Source: Clostridiales bacterium UBA1234 (GTDB lineage: Bacteria; Bacillota; Clostridia; TANB77; UBA1234). From it: 9,416 bases of DNA. The translations under genes were made by a program, and so were the position numbers. Shown here piece by piece: positions 1-4,960 of the stretch (positions are counted from its first letter, which is position 1; each line of letters begins with the position of its first letter). Under the pieces are notes generated by a model that was not told the origin of the DNA, did not search any database, and saw only the letters and a program-made list of their open reading frames with translations. Location: assembly GCA_002308995.1 (NCBI GenBank), contig DBWQ01000024.1, forward strand, positions 25,976 to 35,391, in the 5' to 3' direction.

Positions 1-531
1 AAATCTGTTATTGCCGTTCAAAACTACAACTATTCTGTTGGACAACTTGCACAAACAACTATGAGAAATGTAGTAGGTTCTGTTTCACTTGATGAACTAT
101 TACAACAAAGAGAAAGACTAAGTGAAGAAATTTGTGCAATTGTGGATAAAGAGACAGATCCATGGGGCGTAAAAGTGGAAAACGTTGAGCTAAAAGATAT
201 TAGACTTCCAGAAGAAATGCAAAGAGTAATGGCAAAAGTGGCAGAAGCTGAACGTGAAAAACAAGCTGTTATTACCAAAGCTGTTGGTGAAGTAGAAGCT
301 GCTAACAATTTGGCTCGTGCTGCAACAATCATGGGAAGCACACCAGGTGCTTTACATTTAAGAACACTTGCAACATTAAACGATTTAAGTAGTGACCAAT
401 CTAACACCGTTATTTTCGCAGTTCCTATTGAAGGACTAAAAGCATTAGAAGGAATCGCTAAAGTGGGAGATGCATTAGCAGAAAAAGAAAGAAGAGAAGA
501 AGAAAATATCATTCACGTTGATCCAAGCTAA
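1..531 (+). CDS. SPFH/band-7 domain protein (stomatin/slipin-like), 3' part
   Basis: The reading frame is open from base 1 to the TAA at 529-531, so this is the C-terminal 176 residues of a longer protein whose start is outside the window. The sequence has the hallmarks of the second half of a band-7 domain: QLAQTTMRNVVGSVSLDELL, then RERLSEEICAIVDKETDPWGVKVENVELKDI, split here as RERLSEEICAIVDKE and DPWGVKVENVELKDI. An alanine/glutamate-rich helix follows (VMAKVAEAEREKQAV...GEVEAANNLARAA). Proteins of this family anchor by an N-terminal hydrophobic segment, here missing, and oligomerise on membranes as scaffolds; a partner is often an NfeD-type protein. The acidic, basic-rich tail (EKERREEENIIHVDPS) is unremarkable. 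The exact subfamily and partner cannot be told from this fragment. No ordinary T-tract terminator follows; the composite repeat at 545-606 begins 14 bp after the stop. Confidence 0.93.
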   Translation, partial: KSVIAVQNYNYSVGQLAQTTMRNVVGSVSLDELLQQRERLSEEICAIVDKETDPWGVKVENVELKDIRLPEEMQRVMAKVAEAEREKQAVITKAVGEVEAANNLARAATIMGSTPGALHLRTLATLNDLSSDQSNTVIFAVPIEGLKALEGIAKVGDALAEKERREEENIIHVDPS

Positions 532-544
532 AACAAAAGACCGT

Positions 545-606
545 TGCACATGGGGACGTCCATTGGTTGTGCATTTTTGTACAATTGATGAACGTCCCCG
601 TGTGCA
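545..606. repeat. 62-bp composite palindromic repeat (two inverted 29-bp units)
   Basis: Unit one (545-573) reads TGCACA, T, GGGGACGTCCATTG, GT, TGTGCA. After TTTT (574-577), unit two (578-606) is the same repeat inverted with a few changes (TGTACA ... AACGTCCCC ... TGTGCA). Each unit has its own TGCACA/TGTGCA terminal inverted repeat, and the two units can pair with each other. The same 62-bp arrangement recurs at 9016-9077, and a single unit lies at 4450-4478. The form resembles REP/BIME-type extragenic repeats of bacteria; no transposase lies in this window. It sits between the SPFH gene and the next promoter and might also end SPFH transcription. Confidence 0.88.
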
Positions 607-608
607 TA

Positions 609-637
609 TTGACATTTTTCTAAAAACATGATATACA
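609..637 (+). promoter_or_regulatory. Promoter for the 699-989 gene
   Basis: The -35 box TTGACA (609-614) is a perfect consensus. A 17-bp spacer leads to TATACA (632-637), with TG at 629-630 giving an extended -10. The -35 begins only two bases after the composite repeat ends. Confidence 0.75.
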
Positions 638-698
638 TAATGCGAAAATAGGATGTATGAAAACCTTTGGAAAAAACTTTAACTAAAGGGAGGATATC

Positions 699-989
699 AT
701 GACAAAAGAAGAGTTCTATGCGATGATGGACAAACATCTCAAAGGAATTGGCTACGAGGAACTCAAGGAAACACTGGACCTTCTTGAAAACAACTGGGCA
801 CACGATTATTGCTATCACAAACTGAATGAGTGGGCTTTTTGCAATAAGTGCAAAAAGCATCTCAAGATGGATGAATGCACAATGAGAAAGAACGGAGAAC
901 ACCACGTGGGTTTAGAGCGGTTTGAGTGTTATTGCCCCGTCTGTGGCACTTTAGTCGGTATTACTTACCGCAAAAGAACTAAAAAGTAA
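699..989 (+). CDS. Small zinc-ribbon protein, family member 1 (unknown function)
   Basis: This 96-aa protein starts at ATG 699, five bases after AAAGGGAGG (685-693). Residues 1-45 are predicted helical and acidic (MTKEEFYAMMDKHLKGIGYE...). They are followed by a cysteine pair CNKC at 48-51 and a second, CPVC at 79-82, the layout of a four-cysteine zinc ribbon; C77 lies just before the second pair. The tail is basic (YRKRTKK). It shares its N-terminal pattern, G16 and the exact 48-51 position of the first CxxC with the proteins at 1775 and 2320, so they are paralogues. I do not recognise a named family. Zinc ribbons of this size bind nucleic acid or protein, which is inference only here. The gene has its own promoter and terminator and so is a single-gene unit. 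Confidence 0.85.
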   Translation: MTKEEFYAMMDKHLKGIGYEELKETLDLLENNWAHDYCYHKLNEWAFCNKCKKHLKMDECTMRKNGEHHVGLERFECYCPVCGTLVGITYRKRTKK

Positions 990-1000
990 TATTAAAAAAG

Positions 1001-1032
1001 CACTACTTTCTAAAAAGAAAGTGGTGTTTTTT
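1001..1032 (+). terminator. Intrinsic terminator after the 699-989 gene
   Basis: CACTACTTTCT (1001-1011) pairs with AGAAAGTGGTG (1016-1026), with one G-U pair, over a four-base loop. Six T follow (1027-1032). It lies 12 bp after the stop codon. Confidence 0.88.
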
Positions 1033-1050
1033 GGTACTTAGACTCAAAAA

Positions 1051-1070
1051 GGACGTCCCCAAGTCCATTT
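1051..1070. repeat. Partial GGACGTCC repeat (decayed)
   Basis: GGACGTCCCCA at 1051-1061, followed by AGTCCATTT, matches the inverted orientation of the inner part of the 29-bp repeat unit. The TGCACA/TGTGCA ends are absent. It lies 26-45 bp upstream of the next -35 box. It is probably a worn or partial copy. Confidence 0.55.
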
Positions 1071-1095
1071 GGAATTATATGGATATGCTTTTGAA

Positions 1096-1124
1096 TTGAC
1101 ATAATTTTATAAGGGTGATATAAT
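1096..1124 (+). promoter_or_regulatory. Consensus promoter of the 1187-2805 operon
   Basis: TTGACA (1096-1101), a 17-bp spacer and TATAAT (1119-1124) are both perfect boxes, and TG at 1116-1117 makes an extended -10. This is one of the strongest-looking promoters in the window. The -10 lies inside one arm of an inverted repeat (1117-1129 with 1141-1153), which could be an operator. Confidence 0.85.
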
Positions 1125-1153
1125 GCGGAACATAGGCAAATCTGCGTTATATC
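1117..1153. promoter_or_regulatory. Inverted repeat over the -10 and start site (candidate operator)
   Basis: GATATAATGCGGA (1117-1129) and TCTGCGTTATATC (1141-1153) are inverted copies matching at 11 of 13 positions, 11 bp apart. The left arm contains the whole -10 box and the right arm lies in the early transcript. The two mismatches would be G-U pairs in RNA, but transcription should start near 1131, so the left arm is not in the normal transcript. A DNA operator is therefore the likelier reading. The regulator is unknown. Confidence 0.5.
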
Positions 1154-1186
1154 ATCCTATTTTTATAATTAAGAAAGGAAAATTAC

Positions 1187-1753
1187 ATGAACAAATCCGC
1201 AATTATTGACAAACTCTATCAAGAGATGCTTCCGTTCTCCCGGCTCCAGCCGAAGGATGTAAGTGCAGAAATGGGGTATATGGGAGAGATTGCCTACCTT
1301 CAAGGCCGGATTTTTAACGACGTTATGAAGGTGTTAAAAAACCCCAAGCTTGCTGCTTCCTGCATGGTATGGTACCGCGTAAAAATTGCTGAATGTATCA
1401 GATTTGGAGTACAACAGGATTATTTCGATTCTGAGTACGCGTACGAAGATGTACTAAACAAAGTCCTCAAGATAACGTTTTCAGAAGAAAATAAAATGCT
1501 TTTTTACCAACTCGATACATTTTATCTTGAGGGCGAAGGCGGAAAACAAGACGAGTACGTGGCTCTTTTGGCATTCGAACCTCATGTGGAAGAAGCTTTA
1601 AGAGAGGGAATCATCTTTTATAAGATTGAGGAAGAAGAGGAAAGAACAGCATTTACCCGTGTTGAAGACGAAAAACTCATCGACATCCTTGAGGGAAGGT
1701 TCGCTAAAGAAAGTGCCAACCTTGACTTGTTTTTTATGATCACGAAGAAGTAA
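1187..1753 (+). CDS. Protein of unknown function (188 aa)
   Basis: ATG 1187 follows AAAGGA (1174-1179) by seven bases. I do not recognise the family. The protein looks soluble and mostly helical, with no signal peptide or membrane segment. The N-terminal half contains Tyr/Met-rich stretches (AEMGYMGEIAYLQGRIF, residues 27-43). The C-terminal half is acidic with a Glu run near residue 150 (KIEEEEERTAF) and ends FFMITKK. There is no cysteine pair, so it is not a zinc-ribbon member. It is the first gene of an operon whose next three genes are zinc-ribbon paralogues, 21 bp downstream. Function could only be guessed from that association. Confidence 0.85.
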   Translation: MNKSAIIDKLYQEMLPFSRLQPKDVSAEMGYMGEIAYLQGRIFNDVMKVLKNPKLAASCMVWYRVKIAECIRFGVQQDYFDSEYAYEDVLNKVLKITFSEENKMLFYQLDTFYLEGEGGKQDEYVALLAFEPHVEEALREGIIFYKIEEEEERTAFTRVEDEKLIDILEGRFAKESANLDLFFMITKK

Positions 1754-1774
1754 AGCGATGAAAAGGAGTACGAT

Positions 1775-2287
1775 ATGAACGAGCAAGATTTTTTCGATGC
1801 TATGGACAAAATCATGGAAGGAACTACTCCCGAGGACGAAGAAAAAAATCTAGATGAGATTGAAAAAAAGTACTTTGCTGATTACCGCGAAGAACGGCTT
1901 TCTAAGCTTTTGCTCTGCCCGAGATGTGAAAGAAATAGCAAACGGGAAGAGTTTCAACCAGAGCGTCATGAAAGCTATGATGGTGTTTTGGATAGGGACA
2001 TAGATCGAGTCATTGATTTTAAGGATGTTACAATCATTCACAAATGTCCGAAATGTGGAACGAGATTTTACGAAGCGATGGCAGAGCCGTTTGCATTTAA
2101 AGAGAATTATAAGACCGTCTTTTGCATAGAATGCAAGAAAGAAAGAAGACTTCGCGATTGCAGAAAAATCTTATCGAAGCATAATTTTTATGATGGTTAC
2201 ACCTATTACGACAGTATCGAGTACGATTGTCCTTCGTGCAGAAGTTGTGTGAAAATTATTAGCACGAATATGGATCGGGTTAAATAA
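1775..2287 (+). CDS. Zinc-ribbon protein, family member 2 with two ribbons (unknown function)
   Basis: This 170-aa protein starts at ATG 1775, six bases after AAGGAG (1763-1768). The first 45 residues (MNEQDFFDAMDKIMEG...) match the N-terminal pattern of the proteins at 699, 2320 and 2644, including G16. CPRC at 48-51 pairs with CPKC at 91-94, and a second set, CIEC at 117-120 with CPSC at 152-155, forms another apparent ribbon. It therefore looks like a duplicated or extended version of the 96-aa form. The insert between the first two pairs is charged (ERHESYDGVLDRDIDRV). It is co-transcribed with 1187 upstream and 2320 downstream (32-bp gap). The ligands point to zinc binding; the cellular role is unknown. 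Confidence 0.87.
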   Translation: MNEQDFFDAMDKIMEGTTPEDEEKNLDEIEKKYFADYREERLSKLLLCPRCERNSKREEFQPERHESYDGVLDRDIDRVIDFKDVTIIHKCPKCGTRFYEAMAEPFAFKENYKTVFCIECKKERRLRDCRKILSKHNFYDGYTYYDSIEYDCPSCRSCVKIISTNMDRVK

Positions 2288-2319
2288 GTAAGCCCATAAT
2301 ACTTTAGGGGAGGTACATC

Positions 2320-2631
2320 ATGGAACAGGATGAATTCACGCTACTTTTGGAGCAGGCATTCGAAGGCATGACACCGGAGCAAATGGACGCCATCGCACAT
2401 CAAATACAGGATATGCGAGTGACAATCTTTCTGGAAGAAAAGCTAAGAGGCTACTTCAAATGTGAGGTGTGTGGTAAGTTTAGCCTTCTTTCGGAGTACA
2501 CCATTAAAGAGGAAGAAGAACCCGTCACGGAAGGTAAAGAAGAAGAGCCGTGCCATATGAAAAAGCGGATGTTTATCTGCCCTAAGTGTGGAGAGATAGG
2601 CTACGAAGGCGAGATGAAGTGCGACTTGTAA
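2320..2631 (+). CDS. Small zinc-ribbon protein, family member 3 (unknown function)
   Basis: This 103-aa protein starts at ATG 2320, six bases after GGGGAGG (2307-2313). The N-terminal helical region (MEQDEFTLLLEQAFEGMTPE) again has G16. CEVC falls at 48-51 and CPKC at 87-90. Between the pairs lies a very acidic stretch (IKEEEEPVTEGKEEEPC, residues 62-78) that replaces the basic one of member 1, so members may contact different partners. A further cysteine sits near the end (C101). It is the third gene of the operon; the next start is 12 bp after its stop. Confidence 0.86.
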   Translation: MEQDEFTLLLEQAFEGMTPEQMDAIAHQIQDMRVTIFLEEKLRGYFKCEVCGKFSLLSEYTIKEEEEPVTEGKEEEPCHMKKRMFICPKCGEIGYEGEMKCDL

Positions 2632-2643
2632 CAGGAGGACAAT

Positions 2644-2805
2644 ATGACAAAGTATGAACTGTTCGACCGGTTGGATAAGCTCTTTGCAGGGCAGACGCAT
2701 GACCAAATCAAAGAGATTATCGAAGACCTAAGAGACAACGGAATGCTGTACCAGTACGAGCACGAAAGGGTGGACCAAACCTATGATATAATGGTACAGG
2801 TATGA
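2644..2805 (+). CDS. Truncated family member 4, N-terminal domain only (53 aa)
   Basis: ATG 2644 follows AGGAGG (2633-2638) by five bases and the frame ends at TGA 2803-2805. The sequence MTKYELFDRLDKLFAGQTHD aligns with the first 20 residues of members 1-3, with G16 kept, and similarity runs on to YEHER at 38-42. It then diverges just before residue 48, where the first CxxC would be, so the zinc ribbon is missing. The last codons contain an extended -10 (TATAAT at 2787-2792). It may be a real short paralogue, acting as a helical domain alone, or a gene cut short by recombination. The good ribosome binding site and operon position favour its being translated. Confidence 0.7.
   Translation: MTKYELFDRLDKLFAGQTHDQIKEIIEDLRDNGMLYQYEHERVDQTYDIMVQV
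2784..2792 (+). promoter_or_regulatory. Extended -10 promoter for the 2855 gene
   Basis: TGaTATAAT (2784-2792) is a perfect extended -10 placed within the last codons of the 53-aa gene. No good -35 lies 17 bp upstream. The same TATGATATAATG 12-mer forms the -10 region at 3729-3740. It may let 2855 be expressed apart from the operon. Confidence 0.5.
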
Positions 2806-2854
2806 AAATCCATATCCTAATTTCCAAAAAATAATTTTTTAGGAGGGCTTTCAA

Positions 2855-3619
2855 ATGACTAAGGACATGTATGGCGTGAAGTTCGAAACAGGGGATGTGT
2901 CGAAAATGACCGAAAAGTACCGGTATTCCCTGGTCGTTTGTCAACATGTGGCTCAGGACTCGGAAGGGAGACTTCACTTGTGCCGGCTCTATGATAAGGC
3001 AATGTGGAGAGTCTTTACGATTACACCTAGAGGTGTGCCGGTGCAAGATGGGTTTTCTCTCGCTCGAGTGGTCGAATTTCGACTTGATCGGAATGGGTAC
3101 CTGAACCTGGTAGTTTCTCCTATGGTGCATCTCGGTCAGGATGAAGTTCGCTTCTCCCCCGTGTGGGAGTACCTTCGCACCATGATGAGCCCCGTTGCTT
3201 ACGGTGGCTTTTGGCAAGGTGACAAGTCCAAGCTTCATACGGAAGAGCTGCTTCCTAAAGCCGATTCCATGGAGCATCTCTTAGAGAGTGGACGAGCGTA
3301 TTTCGACGAGATGGAAAAGAAGCTTCTGGCGGTCCCTGCAGCTGACCGGTTTGCTGAGACTTGGCTGAAGGCATATTCCACGAGGGAGTTCAAAGAAAAG
3401 TACCCTCTGCTGGCGGCAAAGTATGCTACACCAGAGGGGAATGCCAAGCATGAAATTGAGCGTCGCAAGGAGTTTCTCCAGAAAACGTTCGATTTAATGG
3501 GGACGAACATCAAGGAGTGTTCTGAGGAGGAAGTTTTCCAGAAGTGCGAAAATCTCCTTGAGGAGCGAAAGGCCAAAAAGGCTGAATCAAAGAAAAACAA
3601 AAAGGCCAAGAAAGCCTAA
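2855..3619 (+). CDS. Protein of unknown function with Lys/Ala-rich tail (254 aa)
   Basis: ATG 2855 follows AGGAGGG (2841-2847) by seven bases. I do not recognise the family. Residues 1-130 look like a mixed alpha/beta domain with several hydrophobic strands (YRYSLVVCQHVA near 22-33, RVVEFRLDRNGYLNLVVSP near 71-89). Residues 135-235 look helical. The last 20 residues are almost only Lys, Ala, Glu, Ser and Asn (ERKAKKAESKKNKKAKKA), a tail often seen on proteins that touch nucleic acid or ribosomes; that link is inference. The gene is clearly GC-richer than its neighbours, with many CTG, GTG and CGG codons, which suggests a different origin or constraint. A strong terminator follows. It probably shares transcripts with the zinc-ribbon operon and also has its own -10. 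Confidence 0.88.
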   Translation: MTKDMYGVKFETGDVSKMTEKYRYSLVVCQHVAQDSEGRLHLCRLYDKAMWRVFTITPRGVPVQDGFSLARVVEFRLDRNGYLNLVVSPMVHLGQDEVRFSPVWEYLRTMMSPVAYGGFWQGDKSKLHTEELLPKADSMEHLLESGRAYFDEMEKKLLAVPAADRFAETWLKAYSTREFKEKYPLLAAKYATPEGNAKHEIERRKEFLQKTFDLMGTNIKECSEEEVFQKCENLLEERKAKKAESKKNKKAKKA

Positions 3620-3625
3620 ACAAAG

Positions 3626-3661
3626 AGCGGATGGTTTGCAATATAACCATCCGCTTTTTTT
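3626..3661 (+). terminator. Intrinsic terminator after the 2855-3619 gene
   Basis: GCGGATGGTT (3627-3636) pairs perfectly with AACCATCCGC (3645-3654) over an eight-base loop, followed by seven T. It closes the 1187-3619 cluster, starting seven bp after the last stop. Confidence 0.93.
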
Positions 3662-3669
3662 GACTTTTC

Positions 3670-3688
3670 ATGGACGTCCCCATGTTCA
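3670..3688. repeat. Partial GGACGTCC repeat, inverted orientation
   Basis: ATGGACGTCCCCATGTTCA corresponds to the inverted left half of the 29-bp unit (TGaACA, T, GGGGACGTCCAT on the minus strand). The other end is absent. It lies between the terminator at 3661 and the methyltransferase promoter. Confidence 0.65.
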
Positions 3689-3710
3689 CTTTCAAAAACA
3701 TGAAAAATAC

Positions 3711-3739
3711 TTCAACTTTTTCTGTTCTTATGATATAAT
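3711..3739 (+). promoter_or_regulatory. Promoter of the methyltransferase gene
   Basis: TTCAAC (3711-3716) is a weak -35. A 17-bp spacer leads to TATAAT (3734-3739) with TG at 3731-3732 (extended -10). The start site would be near 3746, which leaves a leader of only about 14 bases that is nearly all ribosome binding site. Confidence 0.72.
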
Positions 3740-3759
3740 GCCCTCATAAGGAGGGTATG

Positions 3760-4392
3760 ATGGCAAAAGATTATATAAAATTATCCAAAGAATGGTTCGA
3801 TAAGCAAGCACCAGTGTATGATGAAACAGACACCATTCTTTATTCCAAATTTGGCAAGATTAGTTGCCAGTATATTTACGAGTATTTAAAAAATAAAGAC
3901 TACCACAATTTATTAGATATCGGTTGCGGTACGGGGTATCTCATTCAGATGCTTTCCAAAGAAAAAGAGGCGGAGTATATAGGGCTAGATTTATCACCAC
4001 AAATGATTCAACAAGCAAATCACAAGAACATCCCTAATGCTAAGTTTATCGAAGGAAGATCCGATGCGCTTCCATTTGAGGATAACACCTTTGATGTTGT
4101 CACATGCTCGCAAAGTTTTCATCATTATCCAGAGACGAACCCACCACTACAAGAAGCACTGCGTGTGCTAAAAAAGGGCGGTCTTTATATCCTTTCTGAT
4201 ACAGGCGTTGGCCCCTTTGGCATGGTAGGAGTAAAGCTGGACGATTTTTTTTACCGATGCTTTGCCACAACAGGAGACTGTAACATTTCTTATCTCAAAA
4301 AGATGAAAAAAGACATGATGAAAAATGGTTTTGAAATTGTTGAGGCCAAAAAAGTTACCACATTTATTTATGCAATTGTGGGAAAGAAATAG
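3760..4392 (+). CDS. Class I SAM-dependent methyltransferase
   Basis: This is a Methyltransf_11-type enzyme that transfers a methyl group from S-adenosylmethionine; the substrate is not evident. Motif I is NLLDIGCGTGYL (near residues 50-61), the acidic ribose-binding residue is in IGLDLSPQMI (near 74-83), DALPFEDNTFDVV (near 102-114) covers motif II, FHHY follows, and LRVLKKGGLYILSDTG holds the late strands. The N-terminus WFDKQAPVYDET is typical of the family. At 210 aa it is a normal length for a single-domain enzyme. Two ATG codons lie in tandem (3757 and 3760). I chose 3760 because AAGGAGG (3748-3754) is five bases from it and too close to 3757. A second gene starts 10 bp after the stop but is cut off. 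Confidence 0.93.
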   Translation: MAKDYIKLSKEWFDKQAPVYDETDTILYSKFGKISCQYIYEYLKNKDYHNLLDIGCGTGYLIQMLSKEKEAEYIGLDLSPQMIQQANHKNIPNAKFIEGRSDALPFEDNTFDVVTCSQSFHHYPETNPPLQEALRVLKKGGLYILSDTGVGPFGMVGVKLDDFFYRCFATTGDCNISYLKKMKKDMMKNGFEIVEAKKVTTFIYAIVGKK

Positions 4393-4449
4393 AGGGATGA
4401 GGATGAAAGACAAGATAAAAGAATCTTATCAGCTATCTAGTAAAATCTA

Positions 4450-4478
4450 TGCACAAGGGGACGTCCATTGGGTGTGCA
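4450..4478 (+). repeat. Single 29-bp GGGGACGTCC repeat unit
   Basis: It reads TGCACA, A, GGGGACGTCCATTG, GG, TGTGCA, differing from unit 545-573 at only two positions. The ends form a TGCACA/TGTGCA inverted repeat. It interrupts the frame begun at 4403 and ends 11 bp before the -35 of the HigB/HigA operon. Confidence 0.88.
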
Positions 4479-4489
4479 AAACCTATCGC

Positions 4490-4518
4490 TTGACAATTTT
4501 CAAAACATATTGTAAAAT
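4490..4518 (+). promoter_or_regulatory. Promoter of the HigB/HigA-like operon
   Basis: TTGACA (4490-4495), a 17-bp spacer and TAAAAT (4513-4518). The start site falls near 4525, inside the palindrome at 4518-4542. Confidence 0.78.
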
Positions 4519-4542
4519 AAAGTTACCTAATAGGTAACTTTA
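4518..4542. promoter_or_regulatory. Perfect palindrome at the start site (candidate HigA operator)
   Basis: TAAAGTTACCTA (4518-4529) and TAGGTAACTTTA (4531-4542) are perfect inverted 12-bp arms around a single base. The palindrome begins at the last base of the -10 and covers the transcription start. HigA-type antitoxins repress their own operons by binding such sites, so this is the probable operator. A short T-run follows (4543-4547), but the stem is AT-rich and lies before the genes, so a terminator is less likely. Confidence 0.68.
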
Positions 4543-4603
4543 TTTTTATGCAAAAAATCAAAAGAAAGCTATATAGGAATGCCTTGTAATTGGAGGTTCA
4601 GAA

Positions 4604-4960
4604 TTGATTGTAACATATGATGCAAAAATAGAAAAAGTACTAAATGACGATAAATTGCTGAAACGAACGATTCATCAGGAACTTGCAAAAATCATAAGAC
4701 GAAGGGAAAATGAAATCAAATCATTTGAAAATTTTTTGGAGTATCTACATCATGGCTTGGGAAAACCTCATCCTTTAGGCAATGATAAAGACATAAGAGT
4801 GAGAAATGGCTATGGGGTTTATCTTACAGGAAATATCAGATTGATTCTACAGCTTGATTGTGAAAAAAAAAGTGATGAAGCTTTAAAAGAGTGTAAAGAA
4901 GTAAAGATTATGGGAGTGGTGGATTATCATGGAGAGAAGAATGAATGGATTATGCCTTGA
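4604..4960 (+). CDS. higB: HigB/RelE-like toxin (plasmid-maintenance killer family)
   Basis: This 118-aa protein resembles HigB toxins, RelE/ParE-fold ribonucleases that cut mRNA on the ribosome. Seen here are a basic helical part (ELAKIIRRRENEIKS, residues 26-40), LHHGLGKPHPLGNDKDIRVRNGY (48-70, given as LHHGLGKPHPLG and NDKDIRVRNGY), and the closing strand KIMGVVDYHGEKN (101-113); the VDYH ending is typical of the family. It starts at TTG 4604, seven bases after GGAGG (4592-4596); a TTG start may hold down toxin output. Its 3' end overlaps the antitoxin gene, so they are translationally coupled. Toxin-before-antitoxin order is the usual HigBA arrangement. I am confident of the family from motifs and partner, less so of activity. 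Confidence 0.83.
   Translation: MIVTYDAKIEKVLNDDKLLKRTIHQELAKIIRRRENEIKSFENFLEYLHHGLGKPHPLGNDKDIRVRNGYGVYLTGNIRLILQLDCEKKSDEALKECKEVKIMGVVDYHGEKNEWIMP

Larger units (their letters stand above)
4403..4537 (+). pseudogene. Gene start truncated by a 29-bp repeat unit
   Basis: After a GAGGGATGAGG ribosome binding site (4392-4402), ATG 4403 opens a plausible N-terminus, MKDKIKESYQLSSKIYA (codons 1-17). The frame then runs straight into the 29-bp repeat (4450-4478) and the promoter and palindrome of the next operon, ending at TAA 4535-4537. The last 27 codons are therefore repeat and promoter DNA, not ancestral protein. The likeliest reading is the 5' remnant of a second gene in the methyltransferase operon, lost when the repeat and the toxin-antitoxin locus arrived. 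A real 44-aa peptide cannot be excluded. Confidence 0.5.

Noticed and set aside
528..905. Minus-strand open frame of 125 codons across the composite repeat and the 699 gene
   Set aside because: It includes the repeat and is antisense to a gene with promoter, ribosome binding site and terminator; no start signals of its own.
2717..3277. Minus-strand open frame of 186 codons
   Set aside because: It is antisense to the 254-aa gene at 2855, has no ribosome binding site, and its residue make-up is that of a reverse shadow of GC-richer coding DNA.
4325..4402. Extension of the 4403 frame upstream inside the methyltransferase gene
   Set aside because: That part overlaps conserved methyltransferase coding sequence out of frame; the ribosome binding site at 4392-4402 points to ATG 4403.
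4518..4542. Palindrome followed by T-run read as a terminator
   Set aside because: It starts at the last base of the -10 box and would end transcription at once; an operator for the HigA-like protein fits better, although attenuation cannot be excluded.
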